Of a stretch of 64,000 nucleotides of DNA, positions 33,648 to 42,407 are shown one piece after another (the stretch's first letter is position 1; each line of letters begins with the position of its first letter). A program made the translations under genes and the position numbers. The DNA is from Candidimonas nitroreducens (GTDB lineage Bacteria; Pseudomonadota; Gammaproteobacteria; Burkholderiales; Burkholderiaceae_B): the NCBI RefSeq assembly GCF_002209565.1, contig NZ_NJIH01000007.1, positions 1 through 64,000 on the forward strand. The letters run 5' to 3'. The notes beneath the pieces are model-generated. The model saw nothing but the letters and a program-made list of their open reading frames with translations, was not told the origin of the DNA and ran no database searches.

Positions 33648-34508
33648 TCACGCCGCCCAATACAATGCGGTCGGGTTATCGACGAGGATCCGTTCGCGGG
33701 CCGTATGATCGGGAGCCCACCGGGCCAGCATATCGAACAATTCCGCTCCGTCCGGCCGTGTGCCTCGAACCGTGGTATGCGGCCAGTCTGTGCCCCACAA
33801 CATTCGCTGCGGGGCCGCAGCGATGAGTTCCTGGGCGACAGGATCCAAATCGACATAGGCTGTTGCGCCATCCGAAACCGTATATACCCCTGACAGCTTG
33901 AGATAGGTGTGCCCCCGGTCGAGCAGGCGCTTGACCGCGTCCGCTCCTGGCGGCCGCATGCTGAGCGGCCGAGCCAGATGAGCGAAGTGGCAAAGAACGA
34001 TCTTGCATGGCAGCGCCATCAAAACAGCCTCGGCATCCATGAGCTGCCGTTCACGAACGACGAATTCCAGGTGCCACCCTCTTGACGCCAGCCTGTATGC
34101 ATAAGCACGAATATCGTCGACGTCGGGAGGGTTGTCGCGAGCCAGATATAGGCGCGCCCCTCGCACCCCCGCGGAGTTCATACGATCGAGCTCGGCTTCC
34201 GGAGTCTGCAGCGTAATGTGGGCAACACCACGCGCCGTGTCGCCGAGTTGCTCGAGAGCGTCCAGCATCGCCCGATTGTCACCACCGTAGCTGGATGGAT
34301 AAACCAATACGGTACGGGACACGCCCAACCGACGCCGCAGCCTCAGCAAGGCCGCGACATCAGACTCCGGCCCGTCGCGGCCTGCAACACGCGGGAAGCG
34401 CCGGTCGAAGATGTGCACGTGGCAGTCGGTGGCCCCAGCCGGCGCCGCTGTCTTTGGAGGCTCGCTACCGCTGGAGTACGGAGCGCAAACGCTTTCACCC
34501 TTACTCAT
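33648..34508 (-). CDS. Amidohydrolase-superfamily lactonase (LigI-like), paralogue 3
   Basis: 286 residues starting MSKGESVCAPYSSGS. Its ATG overlaps the TGA of binding protein copy 3 (ATGA), so expression is coupled. Motifs are GATDCHVHIFDRRFPR, VLCHFAHLARP, YLKLSGVYTVS and WGTDWPHTTVRG, ending NPTALYW. The set fits hydrolysis of a lactone or related bond. Pairing with a binding protein suggests that the imported solute or its close product is the substrate. Confidence 0.85.
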   Translation of the reverse strand: MSKGESVCAPYSSGSEPPKTAAPAGATDCHVHIFDRRFPRVAGRDGPESDVAALLRLRRRLGVSRTVLVYPSSYGGDNRAMLDALEQLGDTARGVAHITLQTPEAELDRMNSAGVRGARLYLARDNPPDVDDIRAYAYRLASRGWHLEFVVRERQLMDAEAVLMALPCKIVLCHFAHLARPLSMRPPGADAVKRLLDRGHTYLKLSGVYTVSDGATAYVDLDPVAQELIAAAPQRMLWGTDWPHTTVRGTRPDGAELFDMLARWAPDHTARERILVDNPTALYWAA

Positions 34509-36103
34509 CACGGCCGCTTGTCTAACCAAACGTCTTCAAGGCGCGAATTGTTATACACGCTGTTGTATGCGCGAACCACATTCTTCACATATGGATAACG
34601 GCAGGCGCCCAAGTAGCCAGTGTAGACCACAGGGCGCACCGCTTGCTTGACGATGCGCCGGTCGATCTCGTGAACGAGCTGTGCGCGCTTTTTCACGTCG
34701 GCCATTCTTGATTGCTCTTCGATCATAGCCTGGGTTTTCGCATCGCAATAATCGCCGAAGTTGCCCGGAGACTTGCAGCCGAAGTCCTGGAAAAGCACCG
34801 AATCGGGGTCATCCACGGCCGGGGCGGCGGACAACATGTTGAACTGATATCCACTGCGCTGTGCGAGCCGTTGACGTTCCACGCTTATATCGACCGGATC
34901 GAGTTTCGTATCGATATAAATGGATCGGAGCTGATCCGCAAGCAAGGTTGCGGGTGTCACGTGCGTCGGGCGATTCACCACCATCAGCGTTGCCGATAGG
35001 TGGTGATCGGGGCCGTAGCCCGCCTGCGCCATAAGTTTGCGCGCCTGTTCTCGATTGGCTGCGACATCGGGCCCATAGCCGGGGAGATCCTTGACCTGAT
35101 CGGGGGACAGGCCCCAGGACGCCGCAGGTTTCGGCAGCATGATGCCGGTAGCCACCACCTTGCCGCTCGCCATGAGCGAATTGAAGGCCTGGCGGTCTAT
35201 CGCCAGCGCTATCGCACGCCGTATTCGCTCGTCGCTCATCGTGGCGTCCTTGGGGTTGTACAACACCTCTCCCAAGATGGGCTGGGGCCCCAAGTCGCAA
35301 ATCGCCTCCGGTTGGCGGGCCTTGATGCCTTTCGCGCCATCGACGTCGAGTTCCGCCCACGTCAGATCCACCTCGCCGGATACGAAAGCCAGGTTTCGAG
35401 TCCCTTGATTGGAGATGACCCGGTACTCGATCGCGTCGAGATACGGTTTGCCTTTTTTGAAATAATCCGGATTGCGCACCAGCCGGATCACCTGATTGCG
35501 GCGATACTCTGCAAGTTTGAATGGCCCCGTTCCGATGGGATGAGTGCGCATGGTCGGGCCATCCACATGGCATGGATAGACCGGAGAATATCCGGACGCC
35601 AGCAATACCAGGAAAGACGGCTGCGGGCGCTTGAGATGGAACGAAACCTCGAGATCGCCGTTCGTCGTGATCATGTCAAGATTCTGATACCAATTCCCCC
35701 GTGGATTCTTGCGCCAGCCTCCGTTGCGCTTTCCCCTCAAGGTATCCCAGGTGCATTGGACATCGGCGCTCGTAAAAGGCTTTCCGTCGTGCCACTTTAC
35801 GCCCGGATGCAATTTGAAGGTAAGCGTCTTCTGATCCTCCGACCACCGCCAGGAGTCGGCCAGATCCGGCTTGATATTGGTTATTTCGTTGACATGCGAC
35901 GATTGATCGAACAGAACCAGATTGTTAAACACCGGCATGAACGGAATAACCGTCGATGAAGTGCCCTCTTCTTGTATGGAGGCACTCGGAGGATTGTCCC
36001 TGACGACTGTACGCAAAGTTCCACCCATTTTTTGCGCGAATACTGTTCCTGTACCCATCAGCACAAGGAAACTGCAGGCTGCTACTTTCCAGATCGACTT
36101 CAT
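34508..36103 (-). CDS. ABC transporter substrate-binding protein, family 5, copy 3
   Basis: 531 residues with a signal peptide (MKSIWKVAACSFLVLMGTGTVFAQ). It is very similar in layout to copy 1 at 17072: DNPPSASIQEEGTSSTVIPFMPVFNNLVLFDQ, GGWRKNPRGNWYQNLD, GTGPFKLAEYRRNQ, YFKKGKPYLDAIEYRV, HVTPATLLADQLRSIYID and SRLEDVWLDK. The ATG at 36103 follows AAGGGAA. It is the first gene of a two-gene unit with amidohydrolase 3, and the operator at 36156 lies between it and amidohydrolase 4. Confidence 0.9.
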   Translation of the reverse strand: MKSIWKVAACSFLVLMGTGTVFAQKMGGTLRTVVRDNPPSASIQEEGTSSTVIPFMPVFNNLVLFDQSSHVNEITNIKPDLADSWRWSEDQKTLTFKLHPGVKWHDGKPFTSADVQCTWDTLRGKRNGGWRKNPRGNWYQNLDMITTNGDLEVSFHLKRPQPSFLVLLASGYSPVYPCHVDGPTMRTHPIGTGPFKLAEYRRNQVIRLVRNPDYFKKGKPYLDAIEYRVISNQGTRNLAFVSGEVDLTWAELDVDGAKGIKARQPEAICDLGPQPILGEVLYNPKDATMSDERIRRAIALAIDRQAFNSLMASGKVVATGIMLPKPAASWGLSPDQVKDLPGYGPDVAANREQARKLMAQAGYGPDHHLSATLMVVNRPTHVTPATLLADQLRSIYIDTKLDPVDISVERQRLAQRSGYQFNMLSAAPAVDDPDSVLFQDFGCKSPGNFGDYCDAKTQAMIEEQSRMADVKKRAQLVHEIDRRIVKQAVRPVVYTGYLGACRYPYVKNVVRAYNSVYNNSRLEDVWLDKRP

Positions 36104-36155
36104 TTCCCTTCCCTTTGTCATTGTCTCTACTATGATTATGAAATTAGGAATCTAT

Positions 36156-36179
36156 TTAGTCAACTATTTAGTATACAAT
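36156..36179. promoter_or_regulatory. Operator I of the GTNNAC regulon between divergent genes
   Basis: TTAGTCAACTAT and TTAGTATACAAT abut, with cores GTCAAC and GTATAC. It is centrally placed between binding protein copy 3 (36103) and amidohydrolase 4 (36234). Confidence 0.65.
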
Positions 36180-36233
36180 TAAAAGGATGAAGTACATCCA
36201 AATTGTGCCTTTCCTATTCCGAGGAGACATCTT

Positions 36234-37136
36234 TTGAGCACCACCAAAGCTTCGCAACACGCCGCCGGCGAAACGACACCTTACTCGGCCGGCACCAACC
36301 GCCCCAGCACGGAGCTCCCACCCGGCGCCACCGATTGCCACCATCATATTTTTGACCCGCGCTTTCCTCGGGCCAACGGACGGACAGGGGTCTGGGCGAC
36401 TGTCGCAGACTATCGCAAGCTGCAGCACCGACTGGGGCTAAGCAGGTCTGTCGTCGTATGCCCCGGAAGCTATGGCTTCGACAACAGCGCGCTGCTCGAC
36501 GCGCTGGCGCAAATGGGCTCACAGGCGCGCGGCGTGGCCGCGATAGAGATTTCGACGCCTGACCAAACCCTCGCATCCCTCAACCAGGCTGGCGTCCGCG
36601 GGATCAGGCTATACCTGGACGGTGCAAACCGCCGTAGTCCAGCGCAAATCCAGGAATTCGCCGCTCGCATCGCGCCCTGGAAATGGCATATTCAGATACT
36701 CCCGGATGTTTCCAACGGTGCGCTGGAAGACTGTGCCGCGACACTTGACCGGCTGAATTGCCCGATAGTGCTCGATCATTTGTCTTACATTCCGCAACCC
36801 GAAGGCTTGGCCCATCCCCGCTATCAAGTCGTAAGGCGGTTGCTGGACAATGGGCGCACCTGGATCAAATTATCCGGCGTCTACATCACTTCCAAAGTTG
36901 GGTATCCGGACTATCGTGACATCGACGCTCTTGCCACAGAACTCGCAACGCTCTACCCGGATCGCGTCCTGTGGGGCACGGACTGGCCCCATACACTGAC
37001 CCCCGAGGTCAAACCCAATGGCGCCGAACTCGTCGACCAGTTGGCCCGCTGGGCGCCGGACGATGCCGCTCGACAAAAGATCCTGGTCGAAAACCCGAAC
37101 GAAGTTTATGGGTGGAATATTGACAACATAGCATAA
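36234..37136 (+). CDS. Amidohydrolase-superfamily lactonase (LigI-like), paralogue 4
   Basis: 300 residues with a TTG start that follows GAGGAG at normal spacing. Motifs are GATDCHHHIFDPRFPR, VLDHLSYIPQPEG, WIKLSGVYITSKVGY and WGTDWPHTLTPE, ending in NPNEVYGW. It is closest to paralogue 1 (QPEG, YI.SK.GYP.Y.D.). It is followed by a TauD-like gene with its own operator. Confidence 0.85.
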   Translation: MSTTKASQHAAGETTPYSAGTNRPSTELPPGATDCHHHIFDPRFPRANGRTGVWATVADYRKLQHRLGLSRSVVVCPGSYGFDNSALLDALAQMGSQARGVAAIEISTPDQTLASLNQAGVRGIRLYLDGANRRSPAQIQEFAARIAPWKWHIQILPDVSNGALEDCAATLDRLNCPIVLDHLSYIPQPEGLAHPRYQVVRRLLDNGRTWIKLSGVYITSKVGYPDYRDIDALATELATLYPDRVLWGTDWPHTLTPEVKPNGAELVDQLARWAPDDAARQKILVENPNEVYGWNIDNIA

Positions 37137-37137
37137 T

Positions 37138-37161
37138 ATAGTTAACAATTAAGTTAACTAT
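37138..37161. promoter_or_regulatory. Operator J of the GTNNAC regulon, upstream of the dioxygenase gene
   Basis: ATAGTTAACAAT and TAAGTTAACTAT abut and make an almost perfect 24-bp palindrome with two GTTAAC cores 12 bp apart. It is the clearest example, 29 bp upstream of the ATG at 37191. TTGACA at 37120-37125 may be the -35 element. Confidence 0.68.
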
Positions 37162-37190
37162 ATTAATATCCGCACTCAAGGCGAGAGGCC

Positions 37191-38078
37191 ATGCACTTCA
37201 ACATCCGTAGACTAAACCCGGCGATCGGCGCCGAAATCACCAACTGCGACTTGCGCGAGCCACTGAGCGCGGACACGGCCAGCGCCATATATCAGGCATG
37301 GCTCGATTCTAACGGCCTGCTAGTGGTTCGCGACCAGCATCTCGAGCCCCAACACCAAGTAGCTTTCGCCAGCATCTTCGGCGAACTGAGCGGCCCCGAA
37401 AGGAAAGTAGGCGGGGCCTGGAGCGAAATGCGGAATACGCATGCTCTGCCGGAATTCCCACAAATCACGCGCATGTCGAACAAGAAGGACGAACAGGGCC
37501 GGCCACTCGGCCGTGTGGACGCGGGAACCTTCTGGCACACGGATCTGGCCACCCGCCAGATTCCGGGCAAGGCCTCATGCTTGTATGCGATCGAGATTCC
37601 GCCTTATGGCGGAGACACGATGTTCGCCTCAATGATCGCCGCCTATGACGCCCTGTCGCCGCTGTTCCAAGAGCGATTGGAGGGGCTCGAGGCCGTCCAT
37701 ACCCTGGCGAAAGTATACGGAAACCAAATGACCGGGGGCATGATGGGCGAAGAAAACGAAGTCAAGCACAACTCGGCCATCCATCCGGTCATACGCCAGC
37801 ATCCCGATACGGGCCGCAAGTCCATTTTCGTGGATCGAGGGTTCACGACCCAGATCGAAGGCCTCAACAAAGCTGAGAGCGACGCACTGCTCGAGTTCCT
37901 GTTCGAGCACAGCACCCAGCCCCAGTTCATTTATCGGCATCAATGGCGCACCAACGATTTGTTGATCTGGGACAATCGATGCACGATCCACTATGCGGTA
38001 TCTGACTACAAGGGCATCGGTTGGCGCTATATGCATCGCTGCACAATCCGCGGCAACGCCGATATCCCTACAACTTAA
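37191..38078 (+). CDS. TauD/TfdA-family Fe(II)/2-oxoglutarate-dependent dioxygenase
   Basis: 295 residues. The 2-His-1-carboxylate iron site is visible as His116-x-Asp118 (FWHTDLA) and His267 (DNRCTIHYAV), with Arg283/Arg287 for 2-oxoglutarate. The family hydroxylates a carbon next to a sulfonate, ether or carboxylate and releases sulfite, alkoxide or product plus succinate and CO2. With the SsuD-like monooxygenase it makes two oxygenases of families known for C-S or C-O cleavage. It is 14 bp before an acyl-CoA synthetase gene. Confidence 0.9.
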   Translation: MHFNIRRLNPAIGAEITNCDLREPLSADTASAIYQAWLDSNGLLVVRDQHLEPQHQVAFASIFGELSGPERKVGGAWSEMRNTHALPEFPQITRMSNKKDEQGRPLGRVDAGTFWHTDLATRQIPGKASCLYAIEIPPYGGDTMFASMIAAYDALSPLFQERLEGLEAVHTLAKVYGNQMTGGMMGEENEVKHNSAIHPVIRQHPDTGRKSIFVDRGFTTQIEGLNKAESDALLEFLFEHSTQPQFIYRHQWRTNDLLIWDNRCTIHYAVSDYKGIGWRYMHRCTIRGNADIPTT

Positions 38079-38092
38079 CGGAGTCAGCAAGG

Positions 38093-40246
38093 ATGGAGAC
38101 TTGGACGTCTGCGCAAATGGCATCGATAGACAAGATGCTGAACCCCTCGTCCATCGTGGTCGTCGGAGCGACGCCACGCATGCAATACGGGGGAAAATTC
38201 TTTACACGAGTCTTGAGCTATAAAGACCGCATTCAGTCGTTTGCGGTCAACCCCAATTACGACGATATTTTCGGAGAACGCTGCTACCACACCGTGGCAG
38301 ACCTGCCGATCACACCCGACCTCGCGGTGGTCATTGTTCCCTACCACGCCGTGTTGGCCACGCTCAAGGAATGTCACGCCAAGGGAATCCGGGCCGCCAT
38401 CGTCATTTCGGCCGGGTTCTCTGAACGTGGAGACAACGACCGCAAAGCGCTGCAAGACGAATTGACTCGCTATGCACGTGAATCCGGCATCCGCATCAGC
38501 GGGCCGAATTGCCTTGGTTTGGCAAACATACGCGATGACCTGTGGCTGACCTCCTCGAGCCGCATCAAGTCCGGCATTCCCGGCAATGTCGGCGTCATCT
38601 GCCAAAGCGGCGCATCGCTCTTCGGGCCCATCCTTAGCCGCGCGCACGAACAAGGCATAGGCATGAGCTACGCCGTGTCTACCGGCAACGAAGCCGATCT
38701 CGACTTTTCGGATTTTGCCCGCTACATGATCGACGACCCCAATACGCGCGTCATCGCCGGATTTATCGAGGGATTCAAGGACGGCAGAAAATTCCTGGAA
38801 GTTGCCAAGCTTGCCGCGGATCGCGGCAAGCCGATTGTTCTTATAAAAATAGGCCGCTCGGCGCAAGGCAGCCGAGCAGCCGGCAGCCATACCGCGGCAA
38901 TGACGGGGGCCGATGAGCTCTATGACGCCGTCTGCCGCCAATATGGGATTCTCCGCCTGGAAAGCTATGATGAGCTGCTCGAGATTGCCAATTTCCTTGC
39001 CAAGTATAGCGATATGAAAACGGCCGGTGTCGGCCTCGTGTCGAATTCGGGAGGCGTCATATCGTTTACCGCAGATATGTTGGGCAAGCATGGGATCTCG
39101 CTGCCCCCACTCAGCGATCAGGGCCGCGAGCGCATCGCCCAATTGCTCAAGGGGTTCGGCGCGGCCGCCAACCCCGCAGACATTACCGGAAAAGCAAGTG
39201 GGGAAGACTTTGGAGAGATCCTAGGCTATATGCTCGACGAGCCCGAAATCGGCACTATGATTGTTGCTTGCGCCGGAGGCAATCGCCAGATCGAACAGAT
39301 AATAGAAGCCAACCAGGCTCGCAACAAACCAGTCGCCTATCTATGGACCGGCAGCCGCCATCAAGACACAGGGCTACCCATGCTGAAAGCCGCGGGAATC
39401 CCGGTGTTCTACAACCCTGCGACCTTGGCCAAGGGGTTGCGCCATTTGGCCGACCTATCCAACCGGCGGGAAAAAGGTCTCGCCACCTCGGATGGCGCCA
39501 AGGCCATCGGCCTCGGCGCAGACCAGCGCAAAGCCGTCGAGACTGCCTGCAATGAAGGTGCCCGCCAACTCTCGGAAGCACGCAGCAAGAGCCTGTTGCA
39601 AGCCTGGGATATTCCCATCACAGAAGAGCAGGTGGCGACGTCATCCGAGCAGGCAGCAGCCATCGCTGCCCGCGTCGGGTATCCCGTGGTTTTGAAAATC
39701 GCATCGGCCGATATTCCGCACAAGACAGAAATAGGTGGTGTGCAGCTGGATCTATGCAACAAAGAGCAGGTCGTCCAGGCCTACGATCGCATACAGGCAA
39801 ACGCCCAAAAGCATGCCCCCGCCGCCAAGATCGACGGCGTGCTGGTTCAACGCATGCTGGACAATTCGATTGAAGTCATTGCCGGTATTTCCTACGATGA
39901 GCAACTGGGCCCCACTCTGCTTGTTGGCGCAGGTGGAATTCATACCGAGCTGTACAGAGACGTCACACTGCGCGCCTGCCCCGTGACGCCTGCGCAGGCC
40001 TTGGATATGCTGCAGGAGTTGAAGATCTATCGCCTGCTGCAAGGTTTCCGGAATGTCGTCCCCGGCGATATCCAAGCGTTGATCGACTCCATCGTAAAGC
40101 TTTCACATATGGCGGTACAGCTGGAGGGGGTAATCTCCGAGGTTGATCTCAATCCCATTCTCGTCCAACCGCAGGGTCAGGGCGCGATCGTGGCCGATGC
40201 GCTAATCACATTGAAAACCGTGGAGGAGGCCCAGATGTGCGCATAA
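38093..40246 (+). CDS. NDP-forming acyl-CoA synthetase (fused alpha-beta), copy 1
   Basis: 717 residues. Order: CoA-binding Rossmann domain (SIVVVGATPRMQYGG), succinyl-CoA-ligase-like domains (VGVICQSGASLFGP, AGSHTAAMTGADELYDA with the phospho-His), then a C-terminal ATP-grasp domain (GYPVVLKIASADIPHKTEIGGVQL, LLVGAGGIHTELYRD, EVDLNPILV). It activates a carboxylic acid to its CoA thioester with ATP to ADP and phosphate. The ATG at 38093 has GGAG upstream. It is the last gene of the cluster and co-transcribed with the dioxygenase. Confidence 0.9.
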   Translation: METWTSAQMASIDKMLNPSSIVVVGATPRMQYGGKFFTRVLSYKDRIQSFAVNPNYDDIFGERCYHTVADLPITPDLAVVIVPYHAVLATLKECHAKGIRAAIVISAGFSERGDNDRKALQDELTRYARESGIRISGPNCLGLANIRDDLWLTSSSRIKSGIPGNVGVICQSGASLFGPILSRAHEQGIGMSYAVSTGNEADLDFSDFARYMIDDPNTRVIAGFIEGFKDGRKFLEVAKLAADRGKPIVLIKIGRSAQGSRAAGSHTAAMTGADELYDAVCRQYGILRLESYDELLEIANFLAKYSDMKTAGVGLVSNSGGVISFTADMLGKHGISLPPLSDQGRERIAQLLKGFGAAANPADITGKASGEDFGEILGYMLDEPEIGTMIVACAGGNRQIEQIIEANQARNKPVAYLWTGSRHQDTGLPMLKAAGIPVFYNPATLAKGLRHLADLSNRREKGLATSDGAKAIGLGADQRKAVETACNEGARQLSEARSKSLLQAWDIPITEEQVATSSEQAAAIAARVGYPVVLKIASADIPHKTEIGGVQLDLCNKEQVVQAYDRIQANAQKHAPAAKIDGVLVQRMLDNSIEVIAGISYDEQLGPTLLVGAGGIHTELYRDVTLRACPVTPAQALDMLQELKIYRLLQGFRNVVPGDIQALIDSIVKLSHMAVQLEGVISEVDLNPILVQPQGQGAIVADALITLKTVEEAQMCA

Positions 40247-40447
40247 GCATTCCACATGTAGACAGAGAGCCTTCGCTTCTCGCATCCGGATTACGGAATT
40301 TTGAAAATTACCACCGCATGCCTACCTTGGCTCAGGGCCGCTGCCATGACGTGATTGGGCTCCCACCCTAACGGGGATGGCAGTTGCGGCCACCCCCGAG
40401 GATGAAAGAGGCTTCTTTCACATTAAACAACGGTAAAGTCGCGCGAA

Positions 40448-41956
40448 CTACTCGAACTTGCCCAGCGTGAGCTTCAGGCCGGAGGTCTTGGTGGCGATGA
40501 TCATGGGTTGCTGATCGCCGACATCGTCGTAGGCAAAGCCATAAGCCAGGCCGTTGGCGCTGTACTGGTGGAAATGCTGTGCCCAGACATTGCAGGCGAC
40601 CCCGGCCGGGTAGTTGGCGCTAATGGGCGGCGTGTAGTTAGGCCCGGCGTCGATATTCAGCTCGGCCGTGGTGCCGCTGAGGACGCCGCGGTTGAACGCG
40701 GCAAGAATGGCCTTGCCGGTGTTTCTCAAGTCGCTTAGCAGGTCGCCGGTCTGCGGCACGCCGACGCCTGTCATCGTGCCGTCGCAGTCCAGCACATTCT
40801 TGGTTGTGATGTCATTGAAAGTGAACTGCGGCCCGCCGGTTTTCATTTTGTCTTTATAAAAGACCATGGTCTTGGTGCCGGCCTGGGCCTCCCCGTAATA
40901 TGTTTTTTGCAGCGCATTGGAAGAGCATGTGACGGCCAGCCAGTCGCTGCGGTGATCCAGCACACCACTGATCACCGCATCCAGATAGGTGCTGGTCTGG
41001 ATGGCCGGGGATTTGGAAGGGGCCAGCGCACGCAATTTGCTGCCGGTATTGGCGGCCGGCGGATAGGCATCGCCATCCACCCCGACAGTAGGCACTTGCA
41101 CCGAGGTATTGAAGGGCTCGCCCAGCAGGGCCAGATCGGCAAGGATCTCGGATCTTTTCTTGTTGTACAGGCCTTGCGGGCTGCCCTGGACATTTTCACC
41201 TGCGGCAACCGCAGAGATCGGGAATCCGTACTGATCGACCTGCGTCGTGTTGATGTACAGCAGGCCGTCCACATCGTAAGAGAACTCCAGCCAATCATAA
41301 AAGCACAGCGCCCCTATGCCGCCGGCCGCAACGACCGGAGTCGTATAGCCATCGACCTTTCCTGCGGCGGACAAATCGCCGCCGACCCTGGGAGTGAATG
41401 GCAGCAAGGGCTTGCCTACCGAAATCCAGATGCGCCCGCTGAACGCGGCCGGGCCTTTGCCGAAGCCCGGGATATTGGTGCCGTTGAAACTGGTCAGGTC
41501 GGCCACTTCAGTGACGCCCGAACGGTTCAGCGAAATACCATAATTGGCCCACGGGCTCGGATAATTCTGGGTATAGGTGGCGCCGGACAGGCCTGTTTGG
41601 AATTTTGACGAATCGGTGATCGTGTTGTCGCTGGTCGACATTTCGACGGGGCGGTTCGTCGTCTGGTCGTAACGATAGAAAACCTGCCCCGGCGTTTTGA
41701 CCAGGCCGGTAATGTAGGCGTAGACGGGAATATTGGCGGGGATTCCGGTGGCGGTCTCGCTGGCGTCGATCAGCAGTTTGTTGGTTCCGCTTAGGCCATC
41801 GCCGCTGGCAGGAGCTTGCCCGGGCTGGGACGTGAGGCCGCCACTGGATTTGCCATCGTCATCGCCGGAACCGTCGCAGCCACCGAGAATACCGATCAAC
41901 CCCGCCGCGCCCAGGCCCTTGAAAACAACGCGTCGCTTCCAGTTGAAACCTGCCAT
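40448..41956 (-). CDS. GH64-like beta-1,3-glucanase lipoprotein, possible Tat substrate
   Basis: 502 residues. The N-terminus has a twin Arg (Arg8-Arg9 in WKRRVVFKG), then a lipobox LGGC with Cys27 and Asp28 at +2, which in Gram-negatives favours retention in the inner membrane. A Gly/Ser/Asp linker follows. The mature part has YAYITGL, YPSPWANYGISLNR, SGRIWISVGKPLLPF, FYDWLEFSYDVDGLLYINTTQVDQYGFP and a C-terminal VWAQHFHQYSANGLAYGFAYDD, which resemble glycoside hydrolase family 64. It may hydrolyse laminarin-type glucan. It is a single gene with no glycan cluster nearby. The ATG at 41956 follows AGGGGA. Confidence 0.7.
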   Translation of the reverse strand: MAGFNWKRRVVFKGLGAAGLIGILGGCDGSGDDDGKSSGGLTSQPGQAPASGDGLSGTNKLLIDASETATGIPANIPVYAYITGLVKTPGQVFYRYDQTTNRPVEMSTSDNTITDSSKFQTGLSGATYTQNYPSPWANYGISLNRSGVTEVADLTSFNGTNIPGFGKGPAAFSGRIWISVGKPLLPFTPRVGGDLSAAGKVDGYTTPVVAAGGIGALCFYDWLEFSYDVDGLLYINTTQVDQYGFPISAVAAGENVQGSPQGLYNKKRSEILADLALLGEPFNTSVQVPTVGVDGDAYPPAANTGSKLRALAPSKSPAIQTSTYLDAVISGVLDHRSDWLAVTCSSNALQKTYYGEAQAGTKTMVFYKDKMKTGGPQFTFNDITTKNVLDCDGTMTGVGVPQTGDLLSDLRNTGKAILAAFNRGVLSGTTAELNIDAGPNYTPPISANYPAGVACNVWAQHFHQYSANGLAYGFAYDDVGDQQPMIIATKTSGLKLTLGKFE

Positions 41957-42407
41957 GATGCTTCCCCTGATATGCACCACCCACGCCTGGCCGCAGACGG
42001 CCTAGACAATGAAACAACTGAACCCATGCACGACCCGCGACCTGCGATTCTAGTGTCGAGTTCGAGACGCGGATAAATGCTTAAAGTTTCGAATATTATT
42101 TAATTGTTATATTGTATTGCAACAGGCATATGGAGTCGAGCGCCTTGATTTATATACGGATGCGCCCGCACCGAACGCTTGGGGGCCAAAGGACTCGAAC
42201 CCCGTACCTCCATCGCCTGCATGGGCCTCCGGGATGCACAGAGTAGGTGCTATCATGGAAACTGCCATCCATGCCGAATGGGTAGGAAAAACGACCTGCG
42301 TGCCGCGTACCGCGGCGGCACCGAACCGGCTGGCTGATGGGCGTTTCGAAGCCGTGCTGGAAACCGCCGGCACCAGGTAACACCTGTTCCCGACCTATCG
42401 TACCGAC
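41957..42407. other. 450-bp intergenic region without a convincing gene
   Basis: It separates the GH64-like gene from the LysR gene. The first 120 bp become AT-rich (around 42080-42120) and probably hold promoters for both directions. A small open frame at 42117-42380 has no recognisable domain or ribosome site. At 42190-42202 GGACTCGAACCCC looks like a tRNA T-arm, but no complete tRNA surrounds it. Confidence 0.5.

Noticed and set aside
40403-40420. Hairpin TGAAAGA-GGCT-TCTTTCA after the acyl-CoA synthetase gene
   Set aside because: AT-rich 7-bp stem without a T-run; too weak to call a terminator.
42181-42215. tRNA-like T-arm (GGACTCGAACCCC) suggesting a tRNA or attachment remnant
   Set aside because: The stem does not pair beyond two G-C pairs and no acceptor, D or anticodon arm is present nearby.
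42117-42380. Small open frame upstream of the LysR gene
   Set aside because: No ribosome site, no family resemblance, overlaps the probable promoter region.
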